A stretch of 64,000 nt of DNA from JANNBN01 sp031430595 (GTDB lineage: Bacteria > Actinomycetota > Acidimicrobiia > Acidimicrobiales > JANYDT01): NCBI GenBank assembly GCA_031430595.1, contig JANPBU010000035.1:372001-436000 (forward strand). The letters are read 5' to 3'. Made by a program: the position numbers and the translations under genes. Position 1 is the first letter of the stretch. Every line of letters starts with the position of its first letter. Shown here piece after piece: positions 15,973 through 24,855 of this stretch. The notes under the pieces were generated by a model. The model did not search any database. It was not told where the DNA came from and was given only the letters and a program-made list of their open reading frames with translations.

Positions 15973-17982
15973 CTAGCGGCGTCCCCTCGACATTGCCCTT
16001 TTTTGCTGTATGAAGTCAACAAGTACGTAATCGCCAAGCGTTTCGGGTGTCGTGAAAAACGCCCGTCCTCGGTTCATTTCGGTAATGCGCTCGACGAACG
16101 CTTTCAAGTAACTCGTGGCATCAAGCATGAAGGTGTTGATCGTGATGCCATCTTTGGTGCAGCGGGCAACTTCGGCCAGCGTCGCTTCAATAGTTTCTCG
16201 AACCGGCGGGTAGGAGAAGAACGGTTCCCCGTTAGGAAGTATGTGCGCAGTGGGTTCGCCGTCGGTGATCATGATGATTTGCTTGGTGCCAATCTGCTTG
16301 GCCAACATTCGGCGACTCAGCAAAAAGGCGTGCTGCATGTTGGTGCCGTACACAAAGTCCCAGGAGACCTCTGGGAGCTTTTCGGCTTTGATTTCGTAAG
16401 CAGTTTCACTGAACCCTACGATGCCCAAAAAGTCTCTCGGGTACATCGTTGAAATCAACGAATGCAACGCCATCGCAACTTTTTTTGCACTGAGGAAGTT
16501 GTCGCGCATCGGCATACTTAAGGAGAGGTCGAGCATGAGCACGGTTGAACTTCTGACCAGGGTTTCGGTTTGCTCGATCTCAAAATCTTCAGGGGTGAGC
16601 TTTACCGGTGACCCTCCCCCACTTCGGGTCAACGCATTACGAATGGTCTTTTCAATGGAAAGGTTGAATGGGTCACCGAACTCGTACGGTTTGGTTTGGT
16701 AGCTACGTTCCGCACCGATGCCGATTTTTTCGATTTGATGGCGACCCATTTGGTCCTTAGCCAACTTCGAGAAAAGTTCGTTCAACGCGTTGGCGCCAAT
16801 ACGTCTCATTCCCCTCGGCGTCAGTTCAAGCCGACCTTCTTTCTGCTCGACCAAGCCTGCCTTCTCAAGCATTTTAGTAAGTTCAGCTAGCTTCTCGAGC
16901 GAACGAGCGCCATCATCACCGAGTAACTGTTTTGCAATGTCAAAGTCTGTCTCAGACAATGCCCCGGGGTTCGTGGCGTTTTTCATAAGGTTTTCTAGCT
17001 GGTCAATGTTGCCAAGCTCTTGCATAAGGCTCATCGCATCGCCCATGCCAAGGGGGTTATCACCCTGCATGTCGTAGCTCTTTCCCCAATCAAGACCAGG
17101 AAACGCTTGCTGAAGGCCTTGCCCAAGTTGTTCGACCTGCCAGCGCAAATCCATGTCCCCAAGCATTTGTTCGGTGAGTTGCTGCATCTGGGCCCGTTGC
17201 TCTGGCGTCATTGAGTTCAGCATCTGTTGCATGGCTGCCATCTGCTGGGCCATTTGCTGCAACAGTTCTTCGAGTGACTGGGGGTTTCCAGGGAAGAAAT
17301 CGCCGAACTTCGCCATGAAGTCTTCAAACGCCGGCTGGGTTTCTTGGCCCTCGTTGTGCATGTTCACCAACGTGTTGAGCTCGGCGTACATGTCTTTCAT
17401 TCGAGCCATGTCTTCGGGGGTCATGTCGCTGATACTTTTCGCCATGTCACCGAGGTAGTTGTCCATCAGTTGCTGGCGAAGTTGGTTCATGAGTTCTTCG
17501 AAGCGTTGCTGGGCTTCGTTCGACGCAAAGTCGTAGTTGCTCAGTTCCTTCACTTTTCCGGCAAGGTCTTGGGGCAAGAAGTCGAGCGACATCTGCTTTT
17601 CCATCGCCATACCCTCGGCCGTTTCTTGGCGACGTTGATCACCTGAGTTACGGGCCTTCTCGACAATGTCTTCAATCGCGCTTCGCTCCATGTCGAGCAC
17701 CTCGTTAAGGGCATCGTTGATCTCGTCGTAGACGCCGCCAAGGTTGTTGTCTTCGAGACGCTGCTGACGCCGTTCGCGCAGCTTCTGCAACAGTTCTTGC
17801 ATGCCCTGCACTCGTTCGCCGTTTCGGTCTTCAAACCCGTTCTGCAGCATCTTACGAAGCGCCGCGTTCAAGTCACCGTGGTAGAGCAGGTCGTCGTTGA
17901 GTTGCGCCATGATGTCGTCAGCATCTAACTCAAAGCCAACCTGGGTTCCATCCCACCGGGAATACGACAAGCGACGATTCAT
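15973..17982 (-). CDS. VWA-domain protein (MIDAS-containing), partner of MoxR-type ATPase
   Basis: Protein of 669 residues. The N-terminal two thirds is helical and very rich in Gln, Met and Leu with coiled-coil character (for example LRQQLMDNYLGDMAKSIS and QMAQQMAAMQQMLNSM). The C-terminal von Willebrand A domain has a full MIDAS: D485-L-S487-L-S489, and MITDGEPTA at about 571-579. Such proteins act with MoxR/RavA-like AAA ATPases as chaperone-like or metal-insertion systems. The matching ATPase gene is 4 kb upstream on the same strand (22125-23561), separated by a malEFG set. Start taken as ATG 17982; longer frames overlap the permease gene. Confidence 0.85.
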   Translation of the reverse strand: MNRRLSYSRWDGTQVGFELDADDIMAQLNDDLLYHGDLNAALRKMLQNGFEDRNGERVQGMQELLQKLRERRQQRLEDNNLGGVYDEINDALNEVLDMERSAIEDIVEKARNSGDQRRQETAEGMAMEKQMSLDFLPQDLAGKVKELSNYDFASNEAQQRFEELMNQLRQQLMDNYLGDMAKSISDMTPEDMARMKDMYAELNTLVNMHNEGQETQPAFEDFMAKFGDFFPGNPQSLEELLQQMAQQMAAMQQMLNSMTPEQRAQMQQLTEQMLGDMDLRWQVEQLGQGLQQAFPGLDWGKSYDMQGDNPLGMGDAMSLMQELGNIDQLENLMKNATNPGALSETDFDIAKQLLGDDGARSLEKLAELTKMLEKAGLVEQKEGRLELTPRGMRRIGANALNELFSKLAKDQMGRHQIEKIGIGAERSYQTKPYEFGDPFNLSIEKTIRNALTRSGGGSPVKLTPEDFEIEQTETLVRSSTVLMLDLSLSMPMRDNFLSAKKVAMALHSLISTMYPRDFLGIVGFSETAYEIKAEKLPEVSWDFVYGTNMQHAFLLSRRMLAKQIGTKQIIMITDGEPTAHILPNGEPFFSYPPVRETIEATLAEVARCTKDGITINTFMLDATSYLKAFVERITEMNRGRAFFTTPETLGDYVLVDFIQQKRAMSRGRR

Positions 17983-18044
17983 GGTTTCGACGATATGCCC
18001 TAATGCCTTGGTAGTGCGACTGCGACGAACAAATTCCGAGAGGT

Positions 18045-18989
18045 TTAGCCTTTGACCGCACCAGCGGTGAGGCCGGAGACGAGGAATTTCTGTACGAACT
18101 GGAAGACAATCATGATCGGTACGCCCGCAATAATCGCTGCCGCCGCGAACGGACCCCACCGTGATTCTCGGCCAGCGACAAACTGTTGGATGCCGAACGC
18201 CATGGTGTAGTTATTTGGCTCTCCGTTCAACAAAACCGAAGCGAGCACATATTCGTTGAAGGCAGAAATGAAACTGAAAAAGAAGATGGTGGCAAGAATT
18301 GGGCGAGCCAACGGAATGATGATTTGAAAGTAAATGCGAGCGTGACTTGCGCCGTCTACCTTCGCTGATTCGTCAAGCTCCATCGGCAACGTGTCAAAGA
18401 AGCTCTTCATCAGCCACACGTTCCCGCCCAACGCGCCACCTAGGTAAACCAAAATCACGATCAATTTGTATCCGGGTCCTAAGGGCTTCCAAATGTCACC
18501 CAGGTCAATGGCAAGCAAATAGATGGCGGTGGCCATACCGATACCCGGGAACATGTTCGATATCAACAAGAACATCAACCCCGGTTTTCGTCCCTTGAAT
18601 CGCATTCGTGAGATTGCGTAGGCGGCAAAGGCGGCCAGGAACACGGTGAGTGCCGCGGCACACAACGCTATCGACACGGTGTTCCATAACCATCGGGGGA
18701 AAGGTGCTTCTTCTGGATGGTTAAACAACCAACGGTAATGCCGAAGCGAAAACGTTCGAGGTATCAGCGTCTGTTGAGACAACGTGTCTGTTGGGTTCAG
18801 TGACGCCGACAAAACAAACAGAAACGGAAAGATGGCGAAGAAACCAAACCCTGCACCAACGAGGTGACGCCAGCCGAGTTCTCTAAACCAGCGACCGAGA
18901 CCACCCCCGGTTGGGGCTGTTATGGAATCGGCCCCCTTTTCTCGTATCGGCTTTGAAGCAGACCTTGCATTGATATCTACTGTGGTCAT
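18045..18989 (-). CDS. malG: Maltose-type ABC transporter permease MalG
   Basis: Inner-membrane permease of 314 residues with six membrane segments. The cytoplasmic EAA loop that docks the ATPase is ESAKVDGASHARIYFQIIIPLARP. FSLRHYRWLF and FNEYVLASVLLNGEPNNYTMAFGI are characteristic of MalG. ATG 18989 follows the malF stop by one base; a longer frame upstream lies inside malF and is rejected. It is the last gene of the malE-malF-malG set. Confidence 0.92.
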   Translation of the reverse strand: MTTVDINARSASKPIREKGADSITAPTGGGLGRWFRELGWRHLVGAGFGFFAIFPFLFVLSASLNPTDTLSQQTLIPRTFSLRHYRWLFNHPEEAPFPRWLWNTVSIALCAAALTVFLAAFAAYAISRMRFKGRKPGLMFLLISNMFPGIGMATAIYLLAIDLGDIWKPLGPGYKLIVILVYLGGALGGNVWLMKSFFDTLPMELDESAKVDGASHARIYFQIIIPLARPILATIFFFSFISAFNEYVLASVLLNGEPNNYTMAFGIQQFVAGRESRWGPFAAAAIIAGVPIMIVFQFVQKFLVSGLTAGAVKG

Positions 18990-18990
18990 C

Positions 18991-20547
18991 TCACAGCTCC
19001 TTGAAGGCTTTTGTCTGGCGGAAAGAGAACGCCGACATGATCGATACGAGAACAAAAATAATGATCGAGATTGCAGAAGCCAAACCGTATTGGGTTCCCT
19101 TGCCCGATGCGAAGGCCAGCTTGTAGGTGTAGGTGACCAGGATGTCGGTTTGCCCGCCTGTTCCGCCACCAGGTATCGCTGGTCCCCCACCAGTCATGAG
19201 GTAAACCGGAAGGAAGTTGTTGAAGTTAAAAGCGAAGCTCGAAATGAGCAACGGGGACAATCCAACCAACAGCATGGGAAGCGTGACCTTTCGAAACTGT
19301 TGCAAACCAGTGGCACCATCAACCCGTGCTGCTTCATAGATATCACTCGGGATACCCTGCAAGAGGCCAGTACACAGCAGAAACATGTACGGAAAGCCAA
19401 GCCAAGTGTTCACCAGGATAATCGCGACTTTGGCTAGCCACGGATCTTGCAACCAAGGCCAATCAATTCCGAAGGCGTTGTTAATGTATCCGTACTTAGC
19501 ATTCAAGAGTCCTTGGCTCCACACCAAGATCATCATGAATGGCGGTAGCGCATAGGGCACGATGAGTAATTGGCGATAGATCGACTTACCGCGAAGCTTT
19601 GGATGGTTGAGCGTAATGGCCAATAGCATGCCAATCGCAACTGCCATAAACACCGAACCGGCAGCAAACACAAAGTTCCAGGCAAAAATTCTGATGAACG
19701 GCTTTCGGACAGTTGGCTCCGTGAAGATCTTGGTGAAGTTCTTTACACCCACGCTCGCCTTGAAGCCAGGTTCGATCACATGTTCTGAATTAGTGGTCGA
19801 GGTGTACAGCCCTTCCCTAGGGGTGAACACCTCTTTGGATACGAGGTCAACGAACTCATCTTTCTTCTTATTGTACGCGTACCTATCGATACTGACGGCA
19901 GCTTCTGTGGCCGAGGTCGGTCTAATTTCGCCCTGATCAGATGTCGAAACGAATGCATCAAGCGCGGTCTGGGCACTTCCAATGTCCTTTAATCGAAGTC
20001 GGTTATAGCCATCGATCGAAACTATGTTTTCGCCGTCTTTCACAATGTTTGCTGACAGCGAAGCCAATGACGCATACGAATCAGGTGTGGCGAGGTACAA
20101 CTCGCCGGACTCAGGGTCTTCCAATAGCAAATGAAGATCTCCGGTGGCGTTCTGAAGCACCTTCATCGGGAAACGAGGCGACTCGTCGGTTATCACCCGC
20201 GAATTCGAAGTGATGCGCTCAATTGCTTGACCCTTGCTCAAGAGGTTGCCGCTGCCGTAGTTGCTCGTGGACGTAACGAACGTATAAGCGACTGGGTAGA
20301 GCTGAAAAATGAACATAAGTACCAGACCCGGCGTGAGGTACTTAAGCGGTATCGCACGTGTTGTAGCGAAGGCTGCGTTCAATAGAATCGTCGTCGCGAC
20401 CAGGATTGCAAAGTAGATCCACTTACCATCGGCGGCTAACGTAATGGCACCAAAAATACCAAGTGCATTTACGATGGCAAGAAACAAGACCCGGAAAACA
20501 AGACCGACACCGATTGAACGGACGGAAGGGGTGACAACGGTGGCCAT
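18991..20547 (-). CDS. malF: Maltose-type ABC transporter permease MalF with large extracytoplasmic loop
   Basis: Permease of 518 residues, close to the about 514 of Escherichia coli MalF. Two N-terminal membrane segments, then a third, precede a polar domain of about 180 residues (with LLEDPESGELYLATPDSY and NEEFVD-like segments) that corresponds to the P2 loop contacting the binding protein. The EAA loop is EAARVDGATGLQQFRKVTLPMLL, followed by LLISSFAFNFNNFLPVYLMTGGGP. Start taken at ATG 20547. Presence of the P2-like insertion points to maltose/maltodextrin rather than generic sugars. Confidence 0.92.
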   Translation of the reverse strand: MATVVTPSVRSIGVGLVFRVLFLAIVNALGIFGAITLAADGKWIYFAILVATTILLNAAFATTRAIPLKYLTPGLVLMFIFQLYPVAYTFVTSTSNYGSGNLLSKGQAIERITSNSRVITDESPRFPMKVLQNATGDLHLLLEDPESGELYLATPDSYASLASLSANIVKDGENIVSIDGYNRLRLKDIGSAQTALDAFVSTSDQGEIRPTSATEAAVSIDRYAYNKKKDEFVDLVSKEVFTPREGLYTSTTNSEHVIEPGFKASVGVKNFTKIFTEPTVRKPFIRIFAWNFVFAAGSVFMAVAIGMLLAITLNHPKLRGKSIYRQLLIVPYALPPFMMILVWSQGLLNAKYGYINNAFGIDWPWLQDPWLAKVAIILVNTWLGFPYMFLLCTGLLQGIPSDIYEAARVDGATGLQQFRKVTLPMLLVGLSPLLISSFAFNFNNFLPVYLMTGGGPAIPGGGTGGQTDILVTYTYKLAFASGKGTQYGLASAISIIIFVLVSIMSAFSFRQTKAFKEL

Positions 20548-20604
20548 GTGGTGTCCTGTGTAGTTCGATGAACGGGCGACGACGGTACGGAGGCTGACAA
20601 AGAT

Positions 20605-20628
20605 GCCCCCACCCTGACGGGTGGGGGC
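20605..20628 (-). repeat. Stem-loop in the malE-malF intergenic region
   Basis: GCCCCCACCC (20605-20614) and GGGTGGGGGC (20619-20628) form a perfect 10-base stem with a TGAC loop. Only three T residues follow on the minus strand. It is more likely to protect malE mRNA or give partial termination than to stop transcription fully, which would set binding protein above permease. Confidence 0.7.
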
Positions 20629-20680
20629 CACAAAAATCGGTTGCTCACAACTCCTGGTTGCCGTGAGCGAACGATCAGAC

Positions 20681-21967
20681 TTACTTCTTGGCCGCTATCT
20701 TGGCGCGAATCTTGGCGGCGGCGTCTTTGAATGCCTGATCTGGTGCACCCTGCTTGGTGAAAATCAACTGGTAAGCCGAAGTCCAGTCGTCCCACACTGC
20801 ACCCATTGCCGGGATCGCAGGAAGGGGCTGCCCGTTCAACGCAGCTTGACCGAAGCCCTTGACATCTTTGTCACCCTGAACTGACGGATCATTGAACGCT
20901 GCGGTCAGTGCTGGTGGCCGACCGCCAGCCTTGAACAGCGCCAGTTGTGCGTCTTTGGCACCCAGGTAATCAACGATAAAGGTTTTGGCTAGTGCTTGGT
21001 TCTTCGAGAATGAACTCACCATGAAGCCCTGTACACCTACGAATACTGCTGGCTTCACGCCAGGTTTCGCTGGTGGGAATGCTTCAACTACATACGGGGT
21101 GCCCTTGGCCTTAAAACCTTTATCTTTGTCGTTTACTGCCCAAGGGCCGGTTACGGCATAGGCCGCCTTGCCCTCAGCGAAGCTCTTAATCATGACGTCG
21201 TAGGTAATAGCCGGATCGATAAAACCTGAATCAACCCATTTACGGAACTGCTTTGCTGCTTCGAGGCCACCTTTCGAGTCGATACCGACACCGTTGGGGT
21301 CGTAAGTACCCGACTTGTCTTGCTTAAAGACGAAGCCACCAAGGGCTGAGAAAAAGGGATAGTTGTGATACGGGTCAGCTGTACCGTTTTGTTGCATCGC
21401 AAGAGCGATATCGACCTTGCCAGCCTTTTTTAATGCAAGCGCCGTCGATTCAACCTCGGCCATGGTCTTCGGGGCCTTCGGCACCAACTTCGTATTGCGG
21501 ATCAAACCGATGTTTTCGACTGCATAAGGCACACCATACGTTTTGCCGTTGTACGTGAACGCCTTCACCGAAACAGCGGAGAAACCCTTTGCTTTTGCGC
21601 CAAGGTCAACAGGGGCAACGATGCCAGACGTAGCCAACTCACCCAGCCAATCGTGCGCGCCCACCACGATATCTGGGCCTTTGCCAACGGGTGCAGCAAC
21701 CTTCAGTTGGTCCTTAATGTCTTCGCCCTTAAGCTGCTGGACCACAACTTTGATGCCCTCAGCCGCCGCGAATTTTTCCGCAATTGGACGAAGAATCGGG
21801 GTCTTGGAGTCATCAGCCCAGATCACAAGATCTGCGTCGCCTCGAGATGGAAGCGTTGTTGGGGCGGGTGTCGTAGTTGATGCCTCTTGAGCAGTTGCCG
21901 GGGTGACGGCAACGGCAGCCGTGGCGAGTGCCGCAACAGCGACAACAGCACCAATCATGCGCTTCAT
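20681..21967 (-). CDS. malE: Maltose/maltodextrin-type ABC transporter substrate-binding protein MalE
   Basis: Exported binding protein of 428 residues with a Sec signal (MKRMIGAVVAVAALATAAVAV...ATAQ) and no lipobox cysteine. Cluster B fold motifs include GKGPDIVVGAHDWLGELATSGIV, NGKTYGVPYAVENIGLIRN, FAEGKAAYAVTGPWAV and PAIPAMGAVWDDW. GGAGG lies nine bases before ATG 21967, which fixes the start over longer frames. In a Gram-positive-type envelope lacking an outer membrane it would need some retention, so absence of a lipobox is odd. First gene of malEFG; no malK is nearby. Confidence 0.93.
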   Translation of the reverse strand: MKRMIGAVVAVAALATAAVAVTPATAQEASTTTPAPTTLPSRGDADLVIWADDSKTPILRPIAEKFAAAEGIKVVVQQLKGEDIKDQLKVAAPVGKGPDIVVGAHDWLGELATSGIVAPVDLGAKAKGFSAVSVKAFTYNGKTYGVPYAVENIGLIRNTKLVPKAPKTMAEVESTALALKKAGKVDIALAMQQNGTADPYHNYPFFSALGGFVFKQDKSGTYDPNGVGIDSKGGLEAAKQFRKWVDSGFIDPAITYDVMIKSFAEGKAAYAVTGPWAVNDKDKGFKAKGTPYVVEAFPPAKPGVKPAVFVGVQGFMVSSFSKNQALAKTFIVDYLGAKDAQLALFKAGGRPPALTAAFNDPSVQGDKDVKGFGQAALNGQPLPAIPAMGAVWDDWTSAYQLIFTKQGAPDQAFKDAAAKIRAKIAAKK

Positions 21968-22124
21968 GTTTGATTTCCTCCAGGGTGGGGCCTCGGCAAA
22001 GCTTGTCGAGGTGCGGGTTATGAGCAAGCAAAAAAGTTTGCTAAACAACGCTAAATCATAGTGGCTTTCGTCACGTTTGCAACTGATTCCACCCTTGGTG
22101 GAGATATATAAGCGAAAGACGTCC

Positions 22125-23561
22125 CTAGCGGGCTCGGTAGGTTGACTTTGCCCCGGCCTGGTCTTTGTTGAGGCGCTTCGACAAATGCAAACCCTCAAGA
22201 AGAAACTCGATTGCGCTTGCCTTTACGGCCATCGTTGCGTCGGCCCCAACAAGCTTGTGAACACCTTCTCGAAGCCCCTCAGCATCGGCGTGTCCGAGTA
22301 CACCCACCACATCTGTCGCACTGACATCGTCCCCAGTATGAATGACCATGCCACCATCGAAACCGGTGATTGCGTTTCGCAAATCTTCGATTCGACAGCG
22401 TTCTTTAAAGACCATAAGTACACTGGCTTTTAACAGGCGGTCGATAACATTGCCTTCACGTTCGTCGATGGCCTCAACTTCAACCTTGCCCTGGGTCGAT
22501 GCTGCAAGCGATTCAAGGTCGCTCACTCGCGGTACCGCTTCGTTCTCGCCCGACCGAAGTGCCCGACGCAATGCCGCAGCCACCAACGTTTCATGATTGG
22601 CAACCGTAAGACGAACAGAAACACCGGAACGCTGGCTAATCTGAGGGCTTTGGCGAGCAAGCTGCGAGAACATCGCGACGATGTCGCTCATGAATTGAGG
22701 AACCGTGACCGACATGCCTTCAGGGGCACCGGCATCGCGAGCCTCCTGCTTAACTACTGCCAATTCGGTTGCGGTGTCTAGCGGGTAATGGGTTCGAATC
22801 TGCGCCCCAAATCGATCTTTCAACGGCGTGATGATGCGGCCACGGTTCGTGTAATCCTCAGGGTTTGCAGATGCCACCAACACCACGTCAAGCGGAAGCC
22901 GAATCTTGTAGCCACGAATTTGAACATCCCGTTCTTCCAACACATTCAGCAAACCAACCTGAATTCGCTCGGCGAGGTCAGGGAGTTCATTGATGGCAAA
23001 GATGCCACGGTTCGTTCGGGGCACCAACCCGTAGTGCAGCGTCATTTCGTCCGAAAGGTAGCGCCCTTCGGCAACCTTGATCGGGTCAACTTCGCCGATG
23101 AGATCCGCTATTGAAGTGTCTGGTGTTGCAAGCTTTTCACCGAATCGATCGGAACGGTGCATCCACGAAATGGGGGTGTCTTCACCCTGCTCGGCAACAA
23201 GGTCTTTGGCGTATCGACTCACCGGTTCGTATGGGTCGTCTTGAATTTCTGAGCCAGCAATCACTGGCATCCATTCGTCGAGCAGTGCAACCATCGAACG
23301 AATCATCCGGGTTTTACCCTGGCCACGTTCGCCAAGAAAGATAACGTCATGACCAGCGAGCAGGGCATTTTCGAGCTGAGGAAGAACGGTGTCTTCGTAC
23401 CCGTGCATTCCCGGGAACAACGTCTCGCCCGAGCGTATTCGGGCGATCGCGTTGCGTCGCATTTCTTCTTTCACCGGAATTGACTTCCAACCGGAAGTTC
23501 TCAGTTGACCAATCGTTGCTGCGGGGGGGTGATTTGACGTGGTCGAAGTTGCTGAACTCAT
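22125..23561 (-). CDS. MoxR / Mg-chelatase-like AAA+ ATPase
   Basis: AAA+ protein of 478 residues. Walker A is GERGQGKT (77-84), the Walker B region is GIFAINELPDL, with sensor 1 in VVLVASANPEDYTNRGRII, followed by arginine-finger-like DRFGAQIRTHYPL. The layout matches MoxR/ChlI ATPases that cooperate with VWA proteins. Its presumed partner, the VWA protein at 15973-17982, is downstream on the same strand beyond malEFG. A -10 box TAGGGT lies six bases before the ATG. Confidence 0.88.
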   Translation of the reverse strand: MSSATSTTSNHPPAATIGQLRTSGWKSIPVKEEMRRNAIARIRSGETLFPGMHGYEDTVLPQLENALLAGHDVIFLGERGQGKTRMIRSMVALLDEWMPVIAGSEIQDDPYEPVSRYAKDLVAEQGEDTPISWMHRSDRFGEKLATPDTSIADLIGEVDPIKVAEGRYLSDEMTLHYGLVPRTNRGIFAINELPDLAERIQVGLLNVLEERDVQIRGYKIRLPLDVVLVASANPEDYTNRGRIITPLKDRFGAQIRTHYPLDTATELAVVKQEARDAGAPEGMSVTVPQFMSDIVAMFSQLARQSPQISQRSGVSVRLTVANHETLVAAALRRALRSGENEAVPRVSDLESLAASTQGKVEVEAIDEREGNVIDRLLKASVLMVFKERCRIEDLRNAITGFDGGMVIHTGDDVSATDVVGVLGHADAEGLREGVHKLVGADATMAVKASAIEFLLEGLHLSKRLNKDQAGAKSTYRAR

Positions 23562-23567
23562 GCTTCG

Positions 23568-23573
23568 ACCCTA
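23568..23573 (-). promoter_or_regulatory. -10 box TAGGGT of MoxR-like gene
   Basis: TAGGGT plus six bases plus ATG (23561). Shares TAAGCGGTAGGGT with the tatA promoter. Confidence 0.55.
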
Positions 23574-23590
23574 CCGCTTAGGGAAAACAA

Positions 23591-24112
23591 TTAAGGAACT
23601 GGCCAGCCAAGTGTCTCGGTGACCTGTGCCGAAGTCAGACCAAGTATCTGACTGACGACATCGGATTGGAAACCATTCGAATCGCGGACGAACCAGCTCA
23701 CCGTTTCGGTCGGTAGGTCGGCAATCAACAACTCTTCGACGCCGTGTGCAAAGTAGAACCCAAACTTGTCGTAGCTCTCATCATCGGGCGACCGAACCTC
23801 TACAACCATGGTTGCGGTTGGGAACCAGATACCTTCCGGGGCACCGCGGTGAACGCCGAGATCAGGAACCCGAAAGTCTTTATTGACCCCAAGGTTGAAT
23901 TCCATGCTCGCAATCAACCCACGAGGGGCCGCTGCGTTGTCGAGTAGTTGAAAGAGCAGGCCGTTGGACCTTGAATGTTTGAAACTGGCTGCTGGGGCCA
24001 TGTGGTACTCACCATTCCAGACCTCGTCGTGTGTATCGAGGCCGAGGCGTTGACGCTCAGCAATGAGGGAAAGCACGGCGGGCGGCATGTCTCCGAGCAC
24101 CACAGTTTTCAT
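23591..24112 (-). CDS. Uma2-family (DUF820) PD-(D/E)XK nuclease-like protein, copy 1
   Basis: A protein of 173 residues. The fold signature is visible as DFRVPDLGVHRG followed by VVEVRSPDDESYDKFGFYFAHGVEELLIADL, the usual D...ExxS...K pattern of Uma2 proteins. These are restriction-endonuclease-fold proteins of unknown role, common in cyanobacteria and actinobacteria. A close paralogue is at 49953-50465, sharing the start MKTVVLGD and RLGLDTHDEVW. The -10 box TACACT is six bases before the ATG. No methylase or transposase is beside it. Confidence 0.85.
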   Translation of the reverse strand: MKTVVLGDMPPAVLSLIAERQRLGLDTHDEVWNGEYHMAPAASFKHSRSNGLLFQLLDNAAAPRGLIASMEFNLGVNKDFRVPDLGVHRGAPEGIWFPTATMVVEVRSPDDESYDKFGFYFAHGVEELLIADLPTETVSWFVRDSNGFQSDVVSQILGLTSAQVTETLGWPVP

Positions 24113-24118
24113 AACGGC

Positions 24119-24124
24119 AGTGTA
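24119..24124 (-). promoter_or_regulatory. -10 box TACACT of Uma2 copy 1
   Basis: TACACT, six bases, ATG at 24112; fits the leaderless pattern. Confidence 0.45.
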
Positions 24125-24165
24125 TTCGGCCCCTCTGACAAAATTTGCCGGGCTAGAACTTGCAG

Positions 24166-24855
24166 ATGGAACTATTGGCTGCCCTTCGCTCTACCGGCTC
24201 GGTTCGGGCATTCACTGACGAGCCAGTCGATGACGCGACGGTGCATCGGGTGCTCGATACCGCACGGTTTGCGCCAAGCGGGGGGAACGCCCAAGGGTGG
24301 CATGTCATCGTGGTGAAGTCTGCGGAGATTCGAACCCAAATACGTGACCTGGCCCAGTTCACTTGGAACGAATATGCCCAACTGACGGCGATGGGTGTTC
24401 GACCCTACGGGGCCGACGAAACAGGTCGTTGGCCGGGGCCACCGCCTGGGGTCGACCTGGCCGAATTGAGGGCGAACCACATGCCGAACCCGATGCTCGA
24501 CAACCTGATCGGTTCGCCGGTGGTGTTGGTCGTATGTGCCGACCTTCGCGCCATCGCGGCAATGGATATTGAACTGGATCGAACCCAAACGACGGGTGGC
24601 GCATCGATTTACCCATTTACATGGAGCATCTTGTTGGCGGCCCGAGACGAAGGACTTGGTGGCGTCATGACAACGTTCCTTGTTCGCCAGGAACCACTCG
24701 CGAAACCAATACTTGGGCTTCCGCCTCATATGGCGATTGCGTCAATGATCGTCCTTGGTCACCCGGTTCATCAGAACACCAAACTCACCCGCAAACCGGT
24801 AGAAGAGTTTACCACGATCGACACGTTCACAGGGGACGTATTTGTTAGTCAGTAA
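24166..24855 (+). CDS. Nitroreductase-family flavoprotein
   Basis: About 229 residues with the FMN-binding start RSTGSVRAFTDEPVDDATVHRVLDTARFAPSGGNAQGWH (RSxRxF...PSxxNxQxW pattern). Further on come GGASIYPFTWSILLAARDEGLGGVMTTF and a C-terminal LGHPVH. Members reduce nitro groups, quinones or other electrophiles with NAD(P)H. ATG 24166 is preferred to TTG 24160. The last 11 bases overlap the convergent carotenoid oxygenase gene. Confidence 0.88.
   Translation: MELLAALRSTGSVRAFTDEPVDDATVHRVLDTARFAPSGGNAQGWHVIVVKSAEIRTQIRDLAQFTWNEYAQLTAMGVRPYGADETGRWPGPPPGVDLAELRANHMPNPMLDNLIGSPVVLVVCADLRAIAAMDIELDRTQTTGGASIYPFTWSILLAARDEGLGGVMTTFLVRQEPLAKPILGLPPHMAIASMIVLGHPVHQNTKLTRKPVEEFTTIDTFTGDVFVSQ

Noticed and set aside
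18990..19190. Longer MalG N-terminus
   Set aside because: The upstream part lies within malF and has no family similarity; ATG 18989 gives normal length.
22741..22800. tRNA-like GGTTCGAATCTGC near 22780
   Set aside because: It lies inside the moxR-like coding region and no cloverleaf can be formed around it; GTTCGAA is common from codon use here.
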